A stretch of DNA of 64,000 nt from Schistocerca nitens (taxonomy: Eukaryota > Arthropoda > Insecta > Orthoptera > Acrididae), in assembly GCF_023898315.1 (NCBI RefSeq), contig NC_064621.1:13762501-13826500 (forward strand), written 5' to 3'. Position numbers and translations under genes: made by a program. Below are positions 51,340 to 64,000 of this stretch, one piece after another. The notes under the pieces are model-generated. The model did not search any database. It saw only the letters and a list, made by a program, of their open reading frames with translations, and was not told the DNA's origin. Numbering within the stretch: the first letter of the stretch is position 1; every line of letters starts with the position of its first letter.

Positions 51340-53706
51340 TGAGTTACTTTTCTTATAGTTAAGTCGCTATTGTGCGTCTTGTATTCAATCCGGATGCAAT
51401 TTCTGCGTTTCATCGTCAATTTGAAAGCCAAGGGATACAGTAAATCTGCTGTGGTGCATCGGAATCTAATATTGCTCTCCCAGGAAAGTCTCAAAACACA
51501 AACTCATAGACGAGTTACTTATCTTGTAGTTAAGTCGGCATTGTACCTTTTGTATTCACTCCCGATGCAATTTCTGTGTTTCATCTTCAATTTGAAAGCC
51601 AAGGGATACAGTAAAACTGCTGTGGTGCTTCGGAATCTTAACCTGCTCTCCCAGGAAATTCTGAAAGCAAAAACTCATAGATAGAGTACTTTTCTTTTGT
51701 TAAGTCGTCATTGTGCATTATGCATTCAAACCCGATGCAATTTCTATGTTTCATCGTCAATTTGAAAGCCAAGGGATACAGTAAAACTGCTGTGGTGCAT
51801 CGGAATCTAATACTGCTCTCCCAGGAAAGGCTCTAAGCACAAACTCATAGATGAGTTATTTTTCTCTTAGTGAAGTCGGCATTGTGTCATTTGCAGTCAA
51901 TCCCGATGCAATTTCTGTGTTTCATCGTCAATTTGAAAGCCAGGGGATACAGTGAAACTGTTGTGGTGCTTCGGAATCTAATACTGCTCTCCCAGGAAGG
52001 GCCCAAAACACAAACTCATAGATGAGTTACTTTTGTTATAGTTAAGTCATCATTGTGCCTTTTGTATTCAATCCCGATGCAATTTCTGTGTTTCATCGTC
52101 AATTTGAAAGCCAAGGGATACAGTAAATCTGTTGTGGTGCATCGGAATCCAATACTGCTCTCCCAGGAAAGGCTCAAAGCACAAACTCATAGATGAGTTA
52201 CTTTTCTTATAATTATGTCGGCATTGTGCCTTTTGTATTCGATCCCGATGCTGTTTCTGTCTTTCATCGTCAATTTGAAGGCCAACGGATACAGTAAATC
52301 TGCGGTGGTGCATCGGAATCTAATACTATTCTCCCAGGATAGGCTCAAAGCACAAACTCATAGATGAGTGACTTTTCTTATAATTAAGTCGGTATTGTGC
52401 ATTGTATTTAATCCCGATGCAATATCTGTGTTTCATCGTAAATTTGAAGGCCAAGGGATACAGTAAAACAGCTGTGGTGCATCGGAAACTAATACTGCTC
52501 TCCCAGGAAAGGCTCAAAGCACAAACTCATAGATGAGTTACTTTTGTTATAGTTAAGTCGGCATTGTGCCTTTTGTATTCAATCCCAATGCAATTTCTGT
52601 GTTTCATCGTTAATTTGAAAGCCAAGGTATACAGCAAATGTGTTGTGGTGCATCGGAATCCAATACTGCTCCCCCATGAAAGGCTCAAAACACAAACTCA
52701 TAGATGAGTTACTTTTCTTATATTTATGTCGGCATTGTGCCATTTGTATTCAATCCCGATGCAATTTCTGTGTTTCATCGCCATTTGAAAGCCAAGGGAT
52801 ACAGTAAATCTGCTGTGGTGCATCGGAATCTAAAACTGCTCTCCCAGAATAGGCTCAAAGCACAAACTCATAGATGAGTTACTTTTCTTATAATTAAGTC
52901 GGTATTGTACATTGTATTTAATCCCGATGCAGTTTCTGTGTTTCATCGTCAATTTGAATGCCAAGGGATACAGTAAAACTGCTGTGGTGTTTCGGAACCT
53001 AATACTGCTGTCCCAGGAAAGGCTCAAAGCACAAACTCATAGATGAGTTACTTTTGTAATAGTTAAGTCGGCATTGTGCCTTTTGTATTCAATCCCGATG
53101 CAATTTCTGTGTTTCATCGTCAATTTGAAAGCTAAGTGATCCAGTAAAACTGCTGTGGTGCATCGGAATCTAATACTGCTCTCCCAGGAAAGGCTCAAAG
53201 CACAAACTCATAGATGAGTAACTTTTCCTATAGTTAAGACGGCATTATGCCTTTTGTACTCAACCCCGATGCAATTTCTGCGTTTCATCATCAATTTGAA
53301 AGCCGAGGGATACAGTAAAACTGCTGTGGTGCATCGGAATCTAATACTGCTCTCCCAGGAAAGGCTCAAAGCACAAACTCATAGATTAATTACCTTTCTT
53401 ATAATTAAGTCAGCATTATGCCTCTTGTATTCGATCCCGATGCTATTTCTATTTTTCATCGTCAATTTGAAGGCCAAGGGATACAGTAAAACTGCGGTGG
53501 TGCATCGGAATCCAATACTGCTCTCCCAGGATAGGCTCAAAGCACAAACTCATAGATGAGTTACTTTTCTTATATTTATGTCGGCACTGTGCCATTTGTA
53601 TTCAATGCAGATGCTATTTCTGTAATTCATCGTCAATTTGATGGCCAAGGGATACAGTAAAACTGCGGTGGTGCATCGGAATCTAATACTGCTCTCACAG
53701 GAAAGG
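51340..53706. repeat. Higher-order repeat, left copy (20-22 monomers)
   Basis: Matches 54751-57459. The offset is 3411 up to about 51830 and 3753 afterwards, a step of 342, so the right copy has two additional monomers. Shared markers are CATAGATAGAGTAC, TTCGGAATCTTAA, GTCATCATTGTG, CTGTTTCTGTC and CAATGCAGATGC. Confidence 0.86.
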
Positions 53707-54750
53707 TTAAAAGCACAAATTCATAGATGAGTTACTTTTCTTATAGTTAAGTCGGCATTGTGCCTTTTGTATTCAATCCCGATGCAATTTCTGTGTTTCA
53801 TCGTCAATTTGAAAGCCAAGTGATCCAGTAAAACTGCTGTGGTGCATCGGAATCTAATACTGCTCTCCCAGGAAAGGCTAGAAGCACAAACTCATAGATG
53901 AGTTATTTTGTTATAGTTAAGTCGGCATTGTGCCTTTTGTATTCAATCCCGATGCAATTTCTGTGTTTCATCTTCAATTTGAAAGCCAAGTGATCCAGTA
54001 AAACTGCTGTGGTGCATCGGAATCTAATACTGCTCTCCCAGGAAAGGTTAAAAGCACAAATTCATAGATGAGTTACTTTTCTTATAGTTAAGTCGGCATT
54101 GTGCCTTTTGTATTCAATCCCGATGCAATTTCTGTGTTTCATCGTCAATTTGAAAGCCAAGGGATACAGTGAAACTGCTGCGGTGCATCTGAATCTTATA
54201 CTGCTCTCCCAGGAAAGGCTCAAAGCACAAACTCATAGATGAGTAACTTTTCCTATAGTTAAGATGGCATTGTGCTTTTGTACTCAACCCCGATGCAATT
54301 TCTGCGTTTCATCTTCAATTTGAAAGCCAAGGGATACAGTGAAACTGCTGTGGTGCATCGGAATCTAATACTGCTCTCCCAGGAAAGGCTCAAAGCACAA
54401 ACTCATAGATTAGTTACCTTTCTTATAATTCAGTCGGCATTGTGCCTTTTATATTCGATGCCGATGCTATTTCTGTGTTTCATCGTCAATTTGAAGGCCA
54501 AGGCATACAGTAAAACTGCGGTGGTGCTCGGAATCTAATACTGCTCTCCCAGGAAAGGCTCAAAGCACAAACTCATAGATGAGTTACTTTTCTTATAGTT
54601 AAGTCTATATTGTGCCTTTTGTACTCAATCCCGATGAAATTTCTGTGTTTCATCGCCAATTTGAAAGCCAAGGGATACAGTAAAACTGCTGCAGTGCATC
54701 GGAATCTAATACTGCTCTCACAGGAAAGGCTCAAAGCACAAACTCATAGA

Positions 54751-57459
54751 TGAGTTACTTTTCTTATAGTTAAGACGGCATTGTGCCGTTTTTATTCAAT
54801 CCCGATGGAATTTCTGTGTTTCATCGTCAATTTGAAATCCAAGGGATACAGTAAATTTGCTGTGGTGCATCGGAATCTAATACTGCTCTCCCAGGAAAGT
54901 CTCAAAGCACAAATTCATAGACGAGTTACTTATCTTGTAGTTAAGTCGGCATTGTACCTTTTGTATTCACTCCCGATGCAATTTCTGTGTTTCATCTTCA
55001 ATTTGAAAGCCAAGGGATACAGTAAAACAGCTGTGGTGCTTCGGAATCTTAAACTGCTCTCCCAGGAAATTCTGAAAGCAAAAACTCATAGATAGAGTAC
55101 TTTTCTTTTGTTAAGTCGTCATTGTGCATTTTGCATTCAATCCCGATGCAATTTCTATGTTTCATCGTCAATTTGAAAGGCAAGGGATACAGTAAAACTG
55201 CTGTGGTGCATCGGAATTTAATACTGCTCTCCCAGAAAAGGCTCAAAGCACAAACTCATAGATGAGTTACTTTTCTTATAGTTAAGTCGCTATTGTGCCT
55301 TTTGTATTCAATCCCGATGCATTTTCTGTGTTTCATCGTCAATTTGAAAGCCAAGGGATACAGTAAAACTACTGTGGTGCATCGGAATCTAATACTGCTC
55401 TCCCAGGAAAGGCTCAAAGCCCAAACTCATAGATGAGTTATTTTTCTCATAGTTAAGTCGCTATTGTGCCTTTTGTATTCAATCCCGATGGACTTTCTGT
55501 GTTTCATCGTCAATTTCAAAGCCAAGGGATACAGTAAAACTGCTGTGGTGCATCGGAATCTAATACTGCTCTCCCAGGAAAGGCTCAATGCACAAACTCA
55601 TAGATGAGTTATTTTTCTCTTAGTGAAGTCGGCATTGTGCCATTTGCATTCAATCCCGATGCAATTTCTGTGTTTCATCGTCAATTTGAAAGCCAGGGGA
55701 TACAGTGAAACTGTTGTGGTGCTTCGGAATCTAATACTGCTCTCCCAGGAAGGGCCCAAATCACAAACTCATAGATGAGTTACTTTTCTTATAGTTAAGT
55801 CATCATTGTGCCTTTTGTATTCAATCCCGATGCAATTTCTGTGTTTCATCGTCAATTTGAAAGCCAAGGGATACAGTAAATCTGTTGTGGTGCATCGGAA
55901 TCCAATACTGCTCTCCCAGGAAAGGCTCAAAGCACAAACTCATAGATGAGTTACTTTTCTTATAATTATGTCGGCATTGTGCCTTTTGTATTCGATCCCG
56001 ATGCTGTTTCTGTCGTTCATCGTCAATTTGAAGGCCAACGGATACAGTAAATCTGCGGTGGTGCATCGGAATCTCATACTATTCTCCCAGGATAGGCTCA
56101 AAGCACAAACTCATAGATGAGTGACTTTTCTTATAATTAAGTCGGTATTGTGCATTGTATTTAATCCCGATGCAATATCTGTGTTTCATCGTAAATTTGA
56201 AGGCCAAGGGATACAGTAAAACAGCTGTGGTGCATCGGAAACTAATACTGCTCTCCCAGGAAAGGCTCAAAGCACAAACTCATAGATGAGTTACTTTTGT
56301 TATAGTTAAGTCGGCATTGTGCCTTTTGTATTCAATCCCAATGCAATTTCTGTGTTTCATCGTTAATTTGAAAGCCAAGGTATACAGCAAATGTGTTGTG
56401 GTGCATCGGAATCCAATACTGCTCTCCCATGAAAGGCTCAAAACACAAACTCATAGATGAGTTACTTTTCTTATATTTATGTCGGCATTGTGCCATTTGT
56501 ATTCAATCCCGATGCAATTTCTGTGTTTCATCGCCATTTGAAAGCCAAGGGATACAGTAAATCTGCTGTGGTGCATCGGAATCTAATACTGCTCTCCCAG
56601 GATAGGCTCAAAGCACAAACTCATAGATGAGTTACTTTTCTTATAATTAAGTCGGTATTGTACATTGTATTTCATTGCGATGCAGTTTCTGTGTTTCATC
56701 GTCAATTTGAATGCCAAGGTATACAGTAAAACTGCTGTGGTGTATCGGAACCTAATACTGCTCTCCCAGGAAAGGCTGAAAGCAAAAACTCATAGATGAG
56801 TTACTTTTGTAATAGTTAAGTCGGCATTGTGCCTTTTCTATTCAATCCCGATGCAATTTCTGTGTTTCATCGTCAATTTGAAAGCTAAGTGATCCAGTAA
56901 AGCTGCTGTGGTGCATCGGAATCTAATACTGCTCTCCCAGGAAAGGCTCAAAGCACAAACTCATAGATGAGTAACTTTTCCTATAGTTAAGACGGCATTA
57001 TGCCTTTTGTACTCAACCCCGATGCAATTTCTGCGTTTCATCATCAATTTGAAAGCCGAGGGATACAGTAAAACTGCTGTGGTGCATCGGAATCTAATAC
57101 TGCACTCCCAGGAAAGGCTCAAAGCACAAACTCATAGATTAGTTACCTTTCTTATAATTAAGTCGGCATTATGCCTTTTGTATTCGATCCCGATGCTATT
57201 TCTGTGTTTTATCGTCAATTTGAAGGCCAAGGGATACAGTAAAACTGCGGTGGTGCATCGGAATCCAATACTGGTCTCCCAGGATAGGCTCAAACACAAA
57301 CTCATAGATGAGTTACTTTTCTTATATTTATGTCGGCACTGTGCCATTTGTGTTCAATGCAGATGCTATTTCTGTAATTCATCGTCAATTTGATGGCCAA
57401 GGGATACAGTAAAACTGCGGTGGTGCATCGGAATCTAATACTGCTCTCACAGGAAAGGC
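54751..57459. repeat. Higher-order repeat, right copy with two additional monomers
   Basis: Partner of 51340-53706. The two unmatched monomers fall at about 55241-55582 and resemble each other (both contain GTCGCTATTGTGCC). Confidence 0.85.
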
Positions 57460-60330
57460 TCAAAGCACAAACTCATAGATGAGTTACTTTTCTTATAGTT
57501 AAGTCGGCATTGTGCCATTTGTATTCAAGCCCGATGCAATTTCTGTTTCATCGTCAATTGGAAAGCCAAGGGATACAGTAAAACTGTTGTGGTGCATCGG
57601 AATCTAATACTGCTCTCCCAGGAAGGGCTCAAAGCACAAACTCATAGATGAGTTACTTTCTTTTAGTGAAGTCGGCGTTGTGCCTTTTGTATTCAATCCC
57701 GATGCAATTTCTGTGTTTCATCGTCAATTTGAAAGCCAAGTGATCCAGTAAAACTGCTGTGGTGCATCGGAATCTAATACTGCTCTCCCAGGAAAGGCTA
57801 GAAGCACAAACTCATAGATGAGTTACTTTTCTTATATTTATGTCGGCACTGTGCCATTTGTATTCAATGCAGATGCTATTTCTGTAATTCATCGTCAATT
57901 TGATGGCCAAGGGATACAGTAAAACTGCGGTGGTGCATCGGTATCTAATACTGCTCTCACAGGAAAGGCTCAAAGCACAAACTCATAGATGAGTTACTTT
58001 TCTTATAGTTAAGACGGCATTGTGCCATTTTTATTCAATCCCGATGGAATTTCTGTGTTTCATCGTCAATTTGAAAGCCAAGGGATACAGTAAATTTGCT
58101 GTGGTGCATCGGAATCTAATACTTCTCTCCCAGGAAAGGCTCAAAGCGCAAACTCATAGATGAGTTACCTTTCTTATAGTTAAGTCGGCATTGTGCCTTT
58201 TGTATTCAATCCCGATACAATTTCTGTGTTTCATCGTCAATTTTAAAGCCAAGGGATACAGTAAATCTGTTGTGGTGCATCGGAATCCAATACTGCTCTC
58301 CCAGGAAAGGCTCAAAGCACAAACTCATAGATGAGTTACTTTTCTTATAATTTTGTCGGCATTGTGCCTTTTGTATTCGATCCCGATGTTATTTCTGTGT
58401 TTCATCGTCAATTTAAAGGCCAAGGGATACAGTAAATCTGCGGTGGTGCATCGGAATCTAATACTGCTCTCCCAGGATAGGCTCAAAGCACAAACTCATA
58501 GATGAGTTACTTTTCTTATAGTTAAGTCGGCATTGTGCCATTTGTATTCAATTCCGATGCAATTTCTGTGTTTCATCGTCAGTTTGAATGCCAAGGGATA
58601 CAGTAAATCTGCTGTGGTGCATCGGAATCTAATACTGCTCTCCCAGGAAGGGCTCAAAACACAAACTCATAGATGAGTTACTTTTCTTATAGTTAAGACG
58701 GCATTGTGCCTTTCGTATTCATTCCCGATGCAATTTCTGTGTTTCATCGTCAATTTGAAAGCCGAGGGATACAGTAAAACTGCTGTGGTGCATCGGAATC
58801 TAATACTGCACTCCCAGGAAAGGCTCAAAGCACAAATCCATAGATTAGTTACCTTTCTTATAATTAAGTCGGCATTATGCCTTTTGTATTCAATCCCGAT
58901 GCTATTTCTGTGTTTCATCGTCAATTTGAAGGCCAAGGGATACAGTAAAACTGCGGTGGTGCATCGGAATCCAATACTGCTCTCCCAGGATAGGCTCAAA
59001 GCACAAACTCGTAGATGAGTTAATTTTCTTATATTTATGTCGGCACTGTGCCATTTGTATTCAATGCAGATGCTATTTCTGTAATTCATCGTCAATTTGA
59101 TGGCCAAGGGATACAGTAAAACTGCGGTGGTGCATCGGAATCTAATACTGCTCTCACAGGAAAGGCTCAAAGCACAAACTCATAGATGAGTTACTTTTCT
59201 TATAGTTAAGTCGTCATTGTGCCATTTGCATTCAAGCCCGATGCAATTTCTCTTTCATCGTCAATTTGAAAGCCAAGGGATACAGTAAAACTGTTGTGGT
59301 GCATCGGAATCTAATACTGCTCTCCCAGGAAGGGCTCAAAGCACAAACTCATAGATGAGTTACTTTCTTTTAGTGAAGTCGGCATTGTGCCTTTTGTATT
59401 CAATCCCGATGCAATTTCTGTGTTTCATCTTCAATTTGGAAGCCAAGTGATCCAGTAAAACTGCTGTGGTGCATCGGAATCTAATACTGATCTCCCAGGA
59501 AAGGCTAGTAGCACAAACTCATAGATGAGTTACTTTTGTTATAGTTAAGTCGGCATTGTGCCTTTTGTATTCAATCCCGATGCAATTTCTGTGTTTCATC
59601 TTCAATTTGAAAGCCAAGTGATCCAGTAAAACTGCTGTAGTGCATCGGAATCGAATACTGCTCTCCCAGGAAAGGTTAAAAGCACAAATTCATAGATGAG
59701 TTACTTTTCTTATAGTTAAGTCGGCATTGTGCCTCTTGTATTCAATCCCGATGCAATTTCTGTGTTTCATCGTCAATTTGAAAGCCAAGGGATACAGTAA
59801 AACTGCTGCGGTGCATCGGAATCTTATACTGCTCTCCCAGGAAAGGCTCAAAGCACAAACTGATAGATGAGTAACTTTTCCTATAGTTAAGATGGCATTG
59901 TGCCTTTTGTACTCAACCCCGATGCAATTTCTGCGTTTTATCTTCAATTTGAAAGCCAAGGGATACAGTAAAACTGCTGTGGTGCATCGGAATCTAATAC
60001 TGCTCTCCCAGGAAAGGCTCAAAGCACAAACTCATAGATTAGTTACCTTTCTTATAATTAAGTCGGCATTGTGCCTTTTATATTCGATCCCGATGCTATT
60101 TCTGTGTTTCATCGTCAATTTGAAGGCCAAGGCATACAGTAAAACTGCGGTGGTGCATCGGAATCTAATACTGCTCTCCCAGGAAAGGCTCAAAGCACAA
60201 ACTCATAGATGAGTTACTTTTCTTATAGTTAAGTCGGCATTGTGACTTTTGTACTCAATCCCGATGAAAATTCTGTGTTTCATCGTCAATTTGAAAGCCA
60301 AGGGATACAGTAAAACTGCTGCAGTGCATC

Positions 60331-61036
60331 GGAATCTAATACTGCTCTCACAGGAAAGGCTCAAAGCACAAACTCATAGATGAGTTACTTTTCTTATAGT
60401 TAAGACGGCATTGTGCCATTTTTATTCAATCCCGATGGAATTTCTGTGTTTCATCGTCAATTTGAAAGCCAAGGGATACAGTAAATTTGCTGTGGTGCAT
60501 CGGAATCTAATACTTCTCTCCCAGGAAAGGCTCAAAGCGCAAACTCATAGATGAGTTACCTTTCTTATAGTTAAGTCGGCATTGTGCCTTTTGTATTCAA
60601 TTCCGATACAATTTCGGTGTTTCATCGTCAATTTGAAAGCCAAGGGATACAGTAAATCTGTTGTGGTGCATCGGAATCCAATACTGCTCTCCCAGGAAAG
60701 GCTCAAAGCACAAACTCATAGATGAGTTACTTTTCTTATAATTTTGTCGGCATTGTGCCTTTTGTATTCGATCCCGATGTTATTTCTGTGTTTCATCGTC
60801 AATTTGAAGGCCAAGGGATACAGTAAATCTGCGGTGGTGCATCGGAATGTAATACTGCTCTCCCAGGATAGGCTCAAAGCACAAACTCATAGATGAGTTA
60901 CTTTTCTTATACTTAAGTCGGCATTGTGCCATTTGTATTCAATCCCGATGCAATTTCTGTGTTTCATCGTCAGTTTGAATGCCAAGGGATACAGTAAATC
61001 TGCTGTGGTGCATCGGAATCTAATACTGCTCTCCCA
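60331..61036. repeat. Higher-order repeat copy of 57940-58645
   Basis: The offset is 2391 (14 monomers minus 3 bases). Shared markers are CCCGATGGAATTTC, ACTTCTCTCCC, CCGATACAATTTC, CTTATAATTTTGTCGG and CAGTTTGAATGCC. Confidence 0.82.
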
Positions 61037-61303
61037 GAATAGGCTCAAAGCACAAACTCATAGATGAGTTACTTTTCTTATAATTAAGTCGGTATTGTAC
61101 ATTGTATTTAATCCCGATGCAGTTTCTGTGTTTCATCGTCAATTTGAATGCCAAGGGATACAGTAAAACTGCTGTGGTGTTTCGGAACCTAATACTGCTG
61201 TCCCAGGAAAGGCTCAAAGCACAAACTCATAGATGAGTTACTTTTGTAATAGTTAAGTCGGCATTGTGCCTTTTGTATTCAATCCCGATGCAATTTCTGT
61301 GTT

Positions 61304-64000
61304 TCATCATCAATTTGAAAGCCGAGGGATACAGTAAAACTGCTGTGGTGCATCGGAATCTAATACTGCTCTCCCAGGAAAGGCTCAAAGCACAAACTCA
61401 TAGATTAATTACCTTTCTTATAATTAAGTCAGCATTATGCCTCTTGTATTCGATCCCGATGCTATTTCTATTTTTCATCGTCAATTTGAAGGCCAAGGGA
61501 TACAGTAAAACTGCGGTGGTGCATCGGAATCCAATACTGCTCTCCCAGGATAGGCTCAAAGCACAAACTCATAGATGAGTTACTTTTCTTATATTTATGT
61601 TGGCACTGTGCCATTTGTATTCAATGCAGATGCTATTTCTGTAATTCATCGTCAATTTGATGGCCAAGGGATACAGTAAAACTGCGGTGGTGCATCGGAA
61701 TCTAATACTGCTCTCACAGGAAAGGTTAAAAGCACAAATTCATAGATGAGTTACTTTTCTTATAGTTAAGTCGGCATTGTGCCTTTTGTATTCAATCCCG
61801 ATGCAATTTCTGTGTTTCATCATCAATTTGAAAGCCAAGTGATCCAGTAAAACTGCTGTGGTGCATCGGAATCTAATACTGCTCTCCCAGGAAAGGCTAG
61901 AAGCACAAACTCATAGATGAGTTATTTTGTTATAGTTAAGTCGGCATTGTGCCTTTTGTATTCAATCCCGATGCAATTTCTGTGTTTCATCTTCAATTTG
62001 AAAGCCAAGTGATCCAGTAAAACTGCTGTGGTGCATCGGAATCTAATACTGCTCTCCCAGGAAAGGTTAAAAGCACAAATTCATAGATGAGTTACTTTTC
62101 TTATAGTTAAGTCGGCATTGTGCCTTTTGTATTCAATCCCGATGCAATTTCTGTGTTTCATCGTCAATTTGAAAGCCAAGGGATACAGTGAAACTGCTGC
62201 GGTGCATCTGAATCTTATACTGCTCTCCCAGGAAAGGCTCAAAGCACAAACTCATAGATGAGTAACTTTTCCTATAGTTAAGATGGCATTGTGCTTTTGT
62301 ACTCAACCCCGATGCAATTTCTGCGTTTCATCTTCAATTTGAAAGCCAAGGGATACAGTGAAACTGCTGTGGTGCATCGGAATCTAATACTGCTCTCCCA
62401 GGAAAGGCTCAAAGCACAAACTCATAGATTAGTTACATTTCTTATAATTCAGTCGGCATTGTGCCTTTTATATTCGATGCCGATGCTATTTCTGTGTTTC
62501 ATCGTCAATTTGAAGGCCAAGGCATACAGTAAAACTGCGGTGGTGCTCGGAATCTAATACTGCTCTCCCAGGAAAGGCTCAAAGCACAAACTCATAGATG
62601 AGTTACTTTTCTTATAGTTAAGTCTATATTGTGCCTTTTGTACTCAATCCCGATGAAATTTCTGTGTTTCATCGCCAATTTGAAAGCCAAGGGATACAGT
62701 AAAACTGCTGCAGTGCATCGGAATCTAATACTGCTCTCACAGGAAAGGCTCAAAGCACAAACTCATAGATGAGTTACTTTTCTTATAGTTAAGACGGCAT
62801 TGTGCCGTTTTTATTCAATCCCGATGGAATTTCTGTGTTTCATCGTCAATTTGAAATCCAAGGGATACAGTAAATTTGCTGTGGTGCATCGGAATCTAAT
62901 ACTGCTCTCCCAGGAAAGTCTCAAAGCACAAATTCATAGACGAGTTACTTATCTTGTAGTTAAGTCGGCATTGTACCTTTTGTATTCACTCCCGATGCAA
63001 TTTCTGTGTTTCATCTTCAATTTGAAAGCCAAGGGATACAGTAAAACAGCTGTGGTGCTTCGGAATCTTAAACTGCTCTCCCAGGAAATTCTGAAAGCAA
63101 AAACTCATAGATAGAGTACTTTTCTTTTGTTAAGTCGTCATTGTGCATTTTGCATTCAATCCCGATGCAATTTCTATGTTTCATCGTCAATTTGAAAGGC
63201 AAGGGATACAGTAAAACTGCTGTGGTGCATCGGAATTTAATACTGCTCTCCCAGAAAAGGCTCAAAGCACAAACTCATAGATGAGTTACTTTTCTTATAG
63301 TTAAGTCGCTATTGTGCCTTTTGTATTCAATCCCGATGCATTTTCTGTGTTTCATCGTCAATTTGAAAGCCAAGGGATACAGTAAAACTACTGTGGTGCA
63401 TCGGAATCTAATACTGCTCTCCCAGGAAAGGCTCAAAGCCCAAACTCATAGATGAGTTATTTTTCTCATAGTTAAGTCGCTATTGTGCCTTTTGTATTCA
63501 ATCCCGATGCACTTTCTGTGTTTCATCGTCAATTTCAAAGCCAAGGGATACAGTAAAACTGCTGTGGTGCATCGGAATCTAATACTGCTCTCCCAGGAAA
63601 GGCTCAAAGCACAAACTCATAGATGAGTTATTTTTCTCTTAGTGAAGTCGGCATTGTGCCATTTGCATTCAATCCCGATGCAATTTCTGTGTTTCATCGT
63701 CAATTTGAAAGCCAGGGGATACAGTGAAACTGTTGTGGTGCTTCGGAATCTAATACTGCTCTCCCAGGAAGGGCCCAAATCACAAACTCATAGATGAGTT
63801 ACTTTTCTTATAGTTAAGTCATCATTGTGCCTTTTGTATTCAATCCCGATGCAATTTCTGTGTTTCATCGTCAATTTGAAAGCCAAGGGATACAGTAAAT
63901 CTGTTGTGGTGCATCGGAATCCAATACTGCTCTCCCAGGAAAGGCTCAAAGCACAAACTCATAGATGAGTTACTTTTCTTATAATTATGTCGGCATTGTG
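61304..64000. repeat. Long higher-order repeat copy of 53285-55981
   Basis: The offset is 8019 and holds to the last base of the window, so the duplication continues outside it. The preceding part, 61020-61300, matches 52830-53110 at 8190, one monomer more. Shared markers include GTGGTGCTCGGAATC, CCCGATGAAATTTC, GACGAGTTACTTATC and CAAATCACAAACTC. Confidence 0.9.

Larger units (their letters stand above)
41111..64000. repeat. 171-bp satellite array, right part
   Basis: The same monomer, in the same orientation, runs uninterrupted to the end of the window and presumably beyond. Variant monomers become distinct after about 51 kb: CACTGTGCCATTTG with CAATGCAGATGC, CCCGATGGAATTTCTG, and CATAGATAGAGTACTTTTC are seen only there. 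No gene, RNA gene or mobile element is visible in it. Confidence 0.96.

Noticed and set aside
1..64000. CRISPR array
   Set aside because: The repeat is far too long, there are no unique spacers of uniform size, and the spaces between conserved words are themselves repetitive.
1..64000. Primate alpha satellite, suggested by the 171-bp period
   Set aside because: The monomer has none of the alphoid sequence words or a CENP-B box; only the length agrees.
1..64000. Inverted satellite segments
   Set aside because: I looked for reverse-complement runs of the conserved words and found the array in one orientation throughout.

Overview
The window is almost entirely one tandem satellite DNA. A 171-bp monomer, always in the same orientation, runs from base 1 to base 64000. 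It is broken only twice: by a 1,295-bp piece of a non-LTR retrotransposon (36944-38238) and by a 167-bp segment of unrelated sequence (40944-41110). Dividing the array length by 171 gives about 365 monomers. I found no host gene, tRNA, rRNA, CRISPR array or bacterial-type operon. Satellite of this scale and the reverse transcriptase type point to a eukaryote, most likely an arthropod and probably an insect. The array is probably centromeric or pericentromeric heterochromatin, but that location is inference and no kinetochore-specific signal is visible.

The monomers are not a simple homogeneous array. Recognisable variants (for example with CGATCCCGATGCTATTT, GTACATTGTATTTAATCCC, CCCATGAAAGG or CTTTAAAAATTTTG) recur in the same order over kilobases, forming long higher-order repeats. 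By matching diagnostic variants I place copies at offsets of 7166/7337, 3753, 3581, 3073, 3245, 4435, 9383, 3576, 2552, 5401, 3925, 3915, 3411/3753, 2391 and 8019 bases. Most are close to whole multiples of 171. Three rough domains appear: 1 to about 20 kb (21-22-monomer units), about 20 to 35 kb (26-monomer units plus shorter ones), and about 35 to 50.5 kb (23-monomer units). A fourth family from about 51 kb to the end has 20-22-monomer and 47-monomer offsets.

Each monomer carries several dyad symmetries. One is a 7+2+7 hyphenated palindrome, AACTCAT-AG-ATGAGTT. Another is a pair of 18-bp inverted arms (15 of 18 positions complementary) separated by 56 bp, with a small TTTCA/TGAAA stem inside. 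A third is a CTTA-TAGT-TAAG element. These are the best candidates for function within the satellite.

The retrotransposon piece carries the 3' half of an RTE-like reverse transcriptase, with an open frame from the 5' junction to its stop, a very short 3' UTR and a GAA-type tail. It is flanked by a likely 7-bp target duplication, AAGTCGG. A nearby paralogous copy of the same satellite stretch (around 39092-39098) lacks it, so the insertion site can be read directly. The 167-bp foreign segment lies between two copies of a 2-monomer block. Together with a 4-bp AAAC overlap it is exactly 171 bp, so the array stays in register across it. Because 171 is 57 codons, open frames persist across monomers on both strands; I regard all of these as non-coding by-products.
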